10,303 bases of DNA from Acidobacteriota bacterium (GTDB lineage Bacteria > Acidobacteriota > Terriglobia > UBA7540), in the NCBI GenBank assembly GCA_021827245.1, contig JAKAWN010000237.1, positions 1-10,303 of the forward strand, in the 5' to 3' direction. Under the pieces are notes generated by a model. The model was given only the letters and a program-made list of their open reading frames with translations. It had not been told where the DNA came from and made no database searches. Of the stretch, positions 6,476 through 10,303 are shown piece after piece. Within the stretch, counting starts at the first letter, position 1, and every line of letters begins with the position of its first letter. Both the position numbers and the translations under genes were made by a program.

Positions 6476-7582
6476 ATGAGTGAGACCGGAAACAAACTCC
6501 GAATTTTCGCAACCTGCGACATTGGAAAGGCTGCCCTCGACCTCCTGCGCCGGCACGGTTATGAGGTGGAGGTGTATGACCAGCTCGAACCACCGCCTAA
6601 GAGCCTGATCGTTGAGAAAGTGCGTTCGGGGATCGGCGGGCTGATCACCACGCTCCGCGACCCGATTGACCGCGAGGTCTTCGAAGCGGGCAAAGGAACC
6701 CTGAAGGTGGTGGCGCAGGATGCAGTCGGCTTCGACAACATCAATCGTGCGGATGCGAACGAATACAAGATTCCTTTCACCAACACGCCGCAGGTTTTGA
6801 CTGAAGCGACGGCAGAGTTTGCTGTTCTTATCCTCGGTGCGGTGGCGCGCAAGCTCTATCCCAGCGAGCGCCTGGTGCGCGAAAACCGATGGGGGGCTTG
6901 GCACCCTTATCTGCCATTCCTGGGTGATGAGGTTACCGGCAAGACGATCGGCGTGATTGGCATGGGGCGTATCGGACAGGCCTTCATAAAAAAGGCGCTC
7001 GGGTTCGACGTGAATTTTCTTTGTCATGACTCGGTTTCAACGCCAACGGATTTTCTGATCGGAGTTCAGGAGGAAATGGATCTGCGGCATCGCAACGGCT
7101 TCTCGCGCCAGCGACAGACGATTTGCATGACAAGCCTGGAGAAACTCCTTGCAGGATCGGATTTCGTGTCGCTCCACGTGCCGCTGGTGCGCCAGGGCAA
7201 GCACTCCACTTTCCATCTGATCAACGAAAAGACTTTCCGACTGATGAAGCCCACCGCGTATCTAATCAACACTTCGCGTGGGCCGGTTGTGGATGAGGCG
7301 GCGCTGGTCGGGGCTCTCAAGCAAGGAATGATCGCCGGCGCGGCTCTGGATGTTTTCGAACAGGAGCCGCTGCCGGCGGAATCCCCGCTGCGCGATCCGG
7401 ACCTGGAGGATCGCGTAAGGCTGTTCCATCATTTCGCCAGCGCCGGGCGAACGACGCGCCTTTCCACCGATCCCAGTCGTGGCATGGCCGGTCGTTGCGT
7501 GCAGTCGCTGATTGACGTGCTGGAAGCGCGCGACAGCCCCGCCAACGTTCCTTGCGTGGTCAATAAGGAAGCTTTCCGCTAG
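6476..7582 (+). CDS. D-2-hydroxyacid dehydrogenase (NAD-dependent, phosphoglycerate dehydrogenase / glyoxylate reductase family)
   Basis: The 368-residue protein (ATG 6476; an in-frame GTG at 6464 overlaps the upstream TGA) has the usual two-part layout. The N-terminal catalytic lobe has 'GIGGLITTLRDPIDREVFEAG' and 'VAQDAVGFDNIN'. The NAD-binding domain has GMGRIG (residues 162-167). 'INTSRGPVVDEAAL' holds catalytic R268, 'ALDVFEQEPLP' holds E297, and 'HHFASAGRTTR' holds the His (H319) of the Glu-His relay. The family reversibly reduces 2-oxo acids to D-2-hydroxy acids. Between residues about 184 and 217 there is extra sequence where most relatives have a short loop after the cofactor-binding strand. 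That segment normally sets NADH versus NADPH preference, so cofactor choice is hard to predict. Pairing with the aminotransferase suggests a joint amino acid / oxo acid / hydroxy acid conversion. Hydroxypyruvate, glyoxylate and 3-phosphoglycerate are all possible substrates. No ACT domain is present, so it is not a long-form SerA. Confidence 0.87.
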   Translation: MSETGNKLRIFATCDIGKAALDLLRRHGYEVEVYDQLEPPPKSLIVEKVRSGIGGLITTLRDPIDREVFEAGKGTLKVVAQDAVGFDNINRADANEYKIPFTNTPQVLTEATAEFAVLILGAVARKLYPSERLVRENRWGAWHPYLPFLGDEVTGKTIGVIGMGRIGQAFIKKALGFDVNFLCHDSVSTPTDFLIGVQEEMDLRHRNGFSRQRQTICMTSLEKLLAGSDFVSLHVPLVRQGKHSTFHLINEKTFRLMKPTAYLINTSRGPVVDEAALVGALKQGMIAGAALDVFEQEPLPAESPLRDPDLEDRVRLFHHFASAGRTTRLSTDPSRGMAGRCVQSLIDVLEARDSPANVPCVVNKEAFR

Positions 7583-7598
7583 TTGTTCTATCAGCATG

Positions 7599-7612
7599 GC
7601 GGGAAGTCCCGC
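7599..7612 (+). terminator. Hairpin after the aminotransferase-dehydrogenase pair
   Basis: GCGGGA (7599-7604) and TCCCGC (7607-7612) form a perfect stem 16 bases after the dehydrogenase stop codon. Realistically this is a 5-bp stem with an AAGT loop. No T-run follows, so termination or a processing/stability role are equally possible. It marks the likely end of the two-gene operon. Confidence 0.35.
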
Positions 7613-7710
7613 AGATGTCACGCGCCGTATGCGCCGGGGGCGACATTGTGCCACCTGCGAGCATAAATCCTTACAAATGCCCGCCTGCAGCAGCAGAATA
7701 CGACTCTTAC

Positions 7711-7715
7711 GGAGG
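7711..7715 (+). promoter_or_regulatory. Strong ribosome binding site for the enolase-superfamily gene
   Basis: GGAGG lies five bases before ATG 7721. This is one of the two best Shine-Dalgarno sites in the window. It fixes the start of the protein and therefore the presence of the twin-arginine motif directly at its N-terminus. Confidence 0.7.
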
Positions 7716-7720
7716 CTTCC

Positions 7721-8983
7721 ATGACTGACATATCCCGCCGATCGTTCCTGGGCGCCAGCGCCCTGTCTTCGGTTTGGCCGCATTACTACCAGCTTGCCGA
7801 AGTGGAAAAGGGGCAGCGCAAGATCCGCGACATCCAGACGATGACTCTTCAAGGGCCGGGACGCACCTACTGTTTGGTGAAGGTCACGGCTGATGACGGC
7901 GTCTACGGCGTGGCGGAAGCTTACGGAACGCCGGCGGTCGGTGTCAAGGAGCAGGTTCTGGCGATGAAGCCCTGGCTGGTGGGTAAGGACCCCCTTGAAA
8001 TCGACGTCCTATACACGTTCCTTGATTTGCACGCGCCGAATCTGGCCGGTACCCGCACGGACGGTTCCGCGCACAACCTGCTGCGCGCCGCCAGCGGTAT
8101 CGAGATGGCCCTTTGGGACCTGGCGGGCAAGGCGCTGGGTGTACCCGCATCCACGCTGCTGGGAGGCAGGTTCCGCGAGCGGGTGCGAGTGTATGACCAC
8201 GCGAGCCCGCGCAACATGCTGGACAAAGCCTCGTGCCGTGAGTGGGCGGCGCGAGTGAAGGCCGATCCCGCGGGCTTTACGGCGCACAAGTTCGGCTTCC
8301 GGCATACGAATCCCCAGAGCGACTTGGCGCGCGACCCGGCAAACCGCGTACTGACCACCCGGGAACTGATGCAGATCCGCCAAGGCTATGAGAACTGCCG
8401 GGAAGCGATTGGCTGGGACCACGACCTAATGGTCCACTGCCACTGGGAATATGACCTGCGGACTTCAATCCAGCTTGCCGAAGCAGTTGAATCGATCAAG
8501 CCGCTCTGGCTGGAAGATCCTCTGCCTGTGGACTTTTCGGACGCCTGGCCGAAGCTCTGCGAGCGTTCGCGCGTGCCTATCCTGACCGGCGAGAACCTGG
8601 CGCGACGGGAAGTTTTCAAGGACTTCATCATCCAGCACGGGTGCGACATTCTGCATCCTGATCTGCGCAACAGCGGCGGCTTCCTCGAAACCAAGCGTAT
8701 TGCCGACATGGCTTCCGTATTCGCGATTCCCATGGCCAGCCATAACACCGGCAGCCAGCTACATACGTGGGCCACGTGCCAGTGGGCTTCCTCTATCCGC
8801 GACTACTTGACCTGCGAGACCATCACCGGTCAGGGTGGCTGGATGGACCAACTGCTCCAACTCGACAGGCCGTACATTCAGAACGGATTTATCCAAGTCA
8901 CCGAAAAACCCGGTCTGGGCGTTGAACTAAACCCCGACATTGCGAAAGCTCACCTCGCCCCCGGCGAGGCATGGTGGGGATAA
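7721..8983 (+). CDS. Mandelate racemase/muconate lactonizing enzyme family protein (enolase superfamily) with Tat-like N-terminus
   Basis: The 420-residue protein starts MTDISRRSFLGASAL, an apparent twin-arginine signal (SRRSFLG). The hydrophobic part is short and no AxA cleavage site is clear, so export is uncertain. The N-terminal alpha/beta domain ('TYCLVKVTADDGVYGVAEAYG', about 46-66) and the barrel ('GIEMALWDLAGKALGVPASTLLGGRFRERV') fit sugar-acid dehydratases such as galactonate or gluconate dehydratase. Metal ligands two and three are present in 'LWLEDP' (E265) and 'ILTGEN' (E291). The Asp-His acid-base pair is present in 'HPDLRNSGG' (D314) and 'ASHNTGS' (H341). The first metal ligand, an aspartate in the 'DFHG'-type segment of relatives, appears as His239 in 'VHCHW' (H241 would be the second catalytic His). 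Reactions in this superfamily begin with proton removal next to a carboxylate. The substrate cannot be assigned. The gene has its own ribosome site and a 138-bp upstream gap, so it is probably a separate transcript. Confidence 0.85.
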   Translation: MTDISRRSFLGASALSSVWPHYYQLAEVEKGQRKIRDIQTMTLQGPGRTYCLVKVTADDGVYGVAEAYGTPAVGVKEQVLAMKPWLVGKDPLEIDVLYTFLDLHAPNLAGTRTDGSAHNLLRAASGIEMALWDLAGKALGVPASTLLGGRFRERVRVYDHASPRNMLDKASCREWAARVKADPAGFTAHKFGFRHTNPQSDLARDPANRVLTTRELMQIRQGYENCREAIGWDHDLMVHCHWEYDLRTSIQLAEAVESIKPLWLEDPLPVDFSDAWPKLCERSRVPILTGENLARREVFKDFIIQHGCDILHPDLRNSGGFLETKRIADMASVFAIPMASHNTGSQLHTWATCQWASSIRDYLTCETITGQGGWMDQLLQLDRPYIQNGFIQVTEKPGLGVELNPDIAKAHLAPGEAWWG

Positions 8984-9008
8984 GAACGAGAGCACCGATT
9001 CATCTCCT

Positions 9009-9026
9009 TGCCCCAGCGATGGGGCA
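9009..9026 (+). terminator. GCGA-tetraloop hairpin after the enolase-superfamily gene
   Basis: TGCCCCA (9009-9015) and TGGGGCA (9020-9026) form a perfect 7-bp stem closed by GCGA, a stable GNRA-type tetraloop. It starts 26 bases after the stop codon. The stem is GC-rich as in intrinsic terminators, but there is no T-run, so it may act as an mRNA 3' end stabiliser. It lies on the 3' side of both this gene and the converging small membrane protein gene. Confidence 0.45.
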
Positions 9027-9119
9027 GCGAGCGGTCGTGAGCACAGCGCCGCCCCTGAAGAAGAATAGCCGCGCCCTCGATGCATCGGGCCGCACCACCT
9101 GAATTGTTAACAAAGCCTG

Positions 9120-9464
9120 TCAGGCCGCAGTGGGATGTTCGATGCTTCCCAAGACTTCCATTTGCGGCCGGATCTTCGCCGTTGCCCGGCAGCCAGCCGT
9201 GGCGCCGAAACCGCCGACAAAGGCCCCAGTAAGAGCCGGAATGATATAGATGTTCCAAAGTATGACGGAGCCAAACCAGTGGCCCGCCACGGCAGGGCCG
9301 AGCCACGCGCCGATCCAAGCCGCAATCCACTTGGCAAAAAAACCGTCGATCCCGGTGAGAAGCCGGTAGCGGATCAACCAATGGAGTACGGCGGCAGCAA
9401 GCGCACTTAGAATCAGGAGAATCAGGAAGGAAAGGAAATGCATTCCGACCAACGGAGCACTCAT
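9120..9464 (-). CDS. Small polytopic inner membrane protein of unknown function
   Basis: The 114-residue product starts at ATG 9464. The frame remains open to 9728, but an excellent AGGAGGG ribosome site lies four bases before 9464, and the upstream 88 residues show no recognisable domain. Three hydrophobic segments are visible: about 8-31 ('MHFLSFLILLILSALAAAVLHWL'), about 46-68 ('WIAAWIGAWLGPAVAGHWFGS') and about 68-88 ('ILWNIYIIPALTGAFVGGFG'). A soluble tail of about 25 residues follows. The glycine-rich last segment ending 'GAFVGGFG' recalls GlsB/YeaQ/YmgE (transglycosylase-associated) stress membrane proteins, but the match is weak and I do not assign it. It is a convergent neighbour of the enolase-superfamily gene and is preceded on the same strand by a small DUF2314-like gene. 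The aromatic-glycine pattern and ribosome site argue that it is a real gene. Confidence 0.72.
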   Translation of the reverse strand: MSAPLVGMHFLSFLILLILSALAAAVLHWLIRYRLLTGIDGFFAKWIAAWIGAWLGPAVAGHWFGSVILWNIYIIPALTGAFVGGFGATAGCRATAKIRPQMEVLGSIEHPTAA

Positions 9465-9468
9465 GGTA

Positions 9469-9475
9469 CCCTCCT
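9469..9475 (-). promoter_or_regulatory. Strong ribosome binding site fixing the small membrane protein start
   Basis: Read on the minus strand, AGGAGGG lies four bases before ATG 9464. It decides against longer versions of the same frame that begin as far upstream as 9728. Confidence 0.7.
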
Positions 9476-9597
9476 CTCGGTGGTTAGACCATTCGCAGTT
9501 GTTTGAGGTAAGGAAGACCAGCACTTCGACCACATAGCGGGCACCACAACTGGCCATGCATGCCGACCAGAATATGGCCAGATGCAGTTCAAAATAA

Positions 9598-9861
9598 TTA
9601 GTCACTATTTGAGCTGTTTCGGGGGACCTGCGCTGAAAACACTCCACTTGCGCAAACCATCCCATGCCTTTCGGCAAAAAGGCGTGGAGGTTGAGCAAAA
9701 TAAAGGTCCGTGCCCCGCAGCCGCGCACTGTCGAGCTTCCTCAACAGGATGCCCGCCTTGTCGTCGCAGGATTCCTCCTCGCCCCACATCCGGTCGTTCT
9801 CGTCCGGCGACCCTTCACGGAACTCAGCCTTGACACAGTCACCCCGCCGGAACCTGGCCAT
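9598..9861 (-). CDS. Small soluble protein resembling DUF2314, C-terminus probably degraded
   Basis: From ATG 9861, preceded by a purine-rich AAGGGGGG-type site, the frame encodes 87 residues. The first 35 or so ('MARFRRGDCVKAEFREG...DRMW', then 'ESCDDKAGILLRKLDS') resemble small proteins with a DUF2314-like pattern, as I recall it: 'V.AEFR......MWV.VESCDD..GI..G.LDS.P...TDL'. The position expected to be V after MW is G here, and the 'G.LDS.P' segment is also altered. Beyond 'TDLYFAQP' (51-58) the expected ending is not recognisable, and the last 25 residues look like read-through of non-coding sequence. It may be a diverged gene or a pseudogene with a frameshift near 9690. The frame is open further upstream to 9972, without a credible start. 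Function of the family is unknown. Confidence 0.35.
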   Translation of the reverse strand: MARFRRGDCVKAEFREGSPDENDRMWGEEESCDDKAGILLRKLDSARLRGTDLYFAQPPRLFAERHGMVCASGVFSAQVPRNSSNSD

Positions 9862-10090
9862 GCTCGCCCCCCTTCCGTCGCCTCCCCAGGTTGAGCCGGG
9901 CCATGAGGCCTCGCCCCGGCACTGCCGGCATGCTCGACATGCGCCCCCCTTAAGGTCTCGCAGAGGCGCCATGCCGAGTACGCCATCTTCCGCAGGCCCT
10001 CGGGGCGTGAGCCGACGTCGGGAGCCGGTAGTCCAGGATGAATTTGGGTATCACATTTCGACGCACCAAGCCCCTCACCCCAAGCCGCCC
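9862..10090. other. Gap without a supported gene
   Basis: Several short frames are open on both strands in this GC-rich stretch, but none has a ribosome site together with recognisable protein sequence. The stretch has no obvious repeats. It may hold eroded coding sequence between the DUF2314-like gene and the putative insertion-sequence end. I see nothing else in it. Confidence 0.5.
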
Positions 10091-10104
10091 TGTTGTGTCG
10101 GGTC

Positions 10105-10253
10105 AAAAATGGGTACCTTCTCCGTCGACAACCTTGACTGGACGGAGTCTGATTAATACATTGCTGAGATTGCTGGTGGATTGAAAGCCCTGCAAGAAGT
10201 GGGACGTGTGCCTTCGGTAGGCGTGCGTGACTTGAGCTGAGAGAAGTGGGTAT
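10105..10253 (+). repeat. Three short direct repeats (AA-(G)TGGG) near the putative element end
   Basis: AAAATGGGTACC (10106-10117), AAGTGGGACG (10197-10206) and AAGTGGGTATC (10244-10254, reading GAAGTGGGTATC) share an AA(G)TGGG core in the same orientation. Copies one and three are the most alike (TGGGTAYC). Spacing is about 90 and 48 bases. Such repeats fit terminal transposase-binding sites, but the core is short enough for chance to contribute. Confidence 0.35.
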
Positions 10254-10292
10254 CGTCAGTCTTGTGGCCCAATCAGGGCCGGGAGGAGACTG

Positions 10293-10303
10293 ATGACGAC
10301 CCC
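10293..10303 (+). CDS. Start of a gene running off the window (possibly istA-like transposase)
   Basis: ATG ACG ACC CC is preceded by GGGAGGAG (10281-10288) at four bases, one of the best ribosome sites in the window. Only three residues and two further bases are visible (M-T-T). The position inside a putative IS21-like end suggests the transposase gene, but that is inference from context alone. Confidence 0.4.

Larger units (their letters stand above)
10094..10303 (+). mobile_element. Possible left end of an IS21-like insertion sequence (continues beyond window)
   Basis: A sequence TGTGTCGGGTCAAAAATGGG (10094-10113) resembles the TGT-starting, 'GTCAAAAATG'-containing termini of IS21-family elements. 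It is followed at 10197 and 10245 by further AAGTGGG motifs, and IS21 ends are known to carry multiple repeated transposase-binding sites. About 180 bases further on a gene begins (10293) with a strong ribosome site, which is where istA would be expected. The assignment rests on appearance only. The exact end, the opposite end and any target duplication lie outside what can be tested here. Confidence 0.35.

Noticed and set aside
7671..7699. TTACAA-N17-CAGAAT as a promoter for the enolase-superfamily gene
   Set aside because: Only three and four of six consensus matches; spacing alone is not enough to call it.
9078..9087. Perfect 10-bp palindrome CGATGCATCG
   Set aside because: Short palindromes of this length are expected by chance in a 10-kb window, and nothing around it supports an operator.
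9465..9728. N-terminal extension of the small membrane protein to 9728
   Set aside because: A strong ribosome site sits directly before 9464, and the upstream 88 residues overlap another reading frame and show no recognisable domain.
9710..10156. Plus-strand open frame of 148 residues
   Set aside because: Proline/serine/arginine-rich composition typical of a spurious frame in GC-rich DNA, with no ribosome site or domain; it also overlaps the DUF2314-like gene and the putative insertion-sequence end.
1..10303. CRISPR array, tRNA or rRNA genes, or a defence system
   Set aside because: No regularly spaced repeats, cloverleaf-like tRNA sequence or rRNA-like conserved stretches were seen, and no gene has nuclease, toxin or other defence motifs apart from the terminal transposase fragments.

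Overview
The window looks like chromosomal DNA of a GC-rich Gram-negative bacterium, most likely an uncultured member of the Acidobacteriota. That placement is an inference. It rests on a LolA-like outer-membrane lipoprotein-sorting homologue, a HAD hydrolase and an Old Yellow Enzyme of types I associate with that phylum, a twin-arginine-tagged enolase-superfamily enzyme, and long intergenic gaps with mostly monocistronic genes. No rRNA, tRNA or CRISPR array was seen.

Layout. Bases 1-128 hold the C-terminal tail of a transposase, probably IS630-like. A LolA-like exported protein (270-1127, +) and a HAD-family phosphohydrolase (1341-2240, +) follow. A pair of minus-strand genes converges on the HAD gene: a membrane-embedded site-2 protease (M50) with two CBS domains (5039-3897), and directly downstream a flavin oxidoreductase of the Old Yellow Enzyme family (3895-2414). 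They are one nucleotide apart and probably translationally coupled. Two perfect hairpins with 7-nt loops lie in the convergent gap. A 240-bp divergent control region (5040-5279), with an unusual cluster of CTTGC/GCAAG half-sites, separates the M50 gene from a plus-strand pair that overlaps by 4 bp or lies 8 bp apart. That pair is a class I PLP aminotransferase (5280-6467) and a D-2-hydroxyacid dehydrogenase (6476-7582). After a hairpin comes a mandelate racemase/enolase-superfamily protein (7721-8983, +) with an apparent Tat motif and an altered metal site.

The right end (9000-10303) is sparser. It holds a small polytopic membrane protein (9464-9120, -), a short protein resembling DUF2314 that seems eroded at its C-terminus (9861-9598, -), about 230 bp with no recognisable gene, and what may be the left end of an IS21-like element leading to a gene start at 10293. 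The window is therefore ordinary metabolic chromosome bracketed by mobile-element fragments.

How the genes may work together. The aminotransferase and hydroxyacid dehydrogenase together could interconvert an amino acid, its 2-oxo acid and its 2-hydroxy acid. The enolase-superfamily protein downstream, by family a sugar-acid dehydratase or racemase, also deals with hydroxy/oxo acids. The M50 protease and flavin enzyme share an apparent operon but have no obvious joint pathway. I do not see a defence system or a clearly new multi-gene system. The items most worth following are altered active-site residues in two enzymes, the half-site cluster and the putative IS21-like end.
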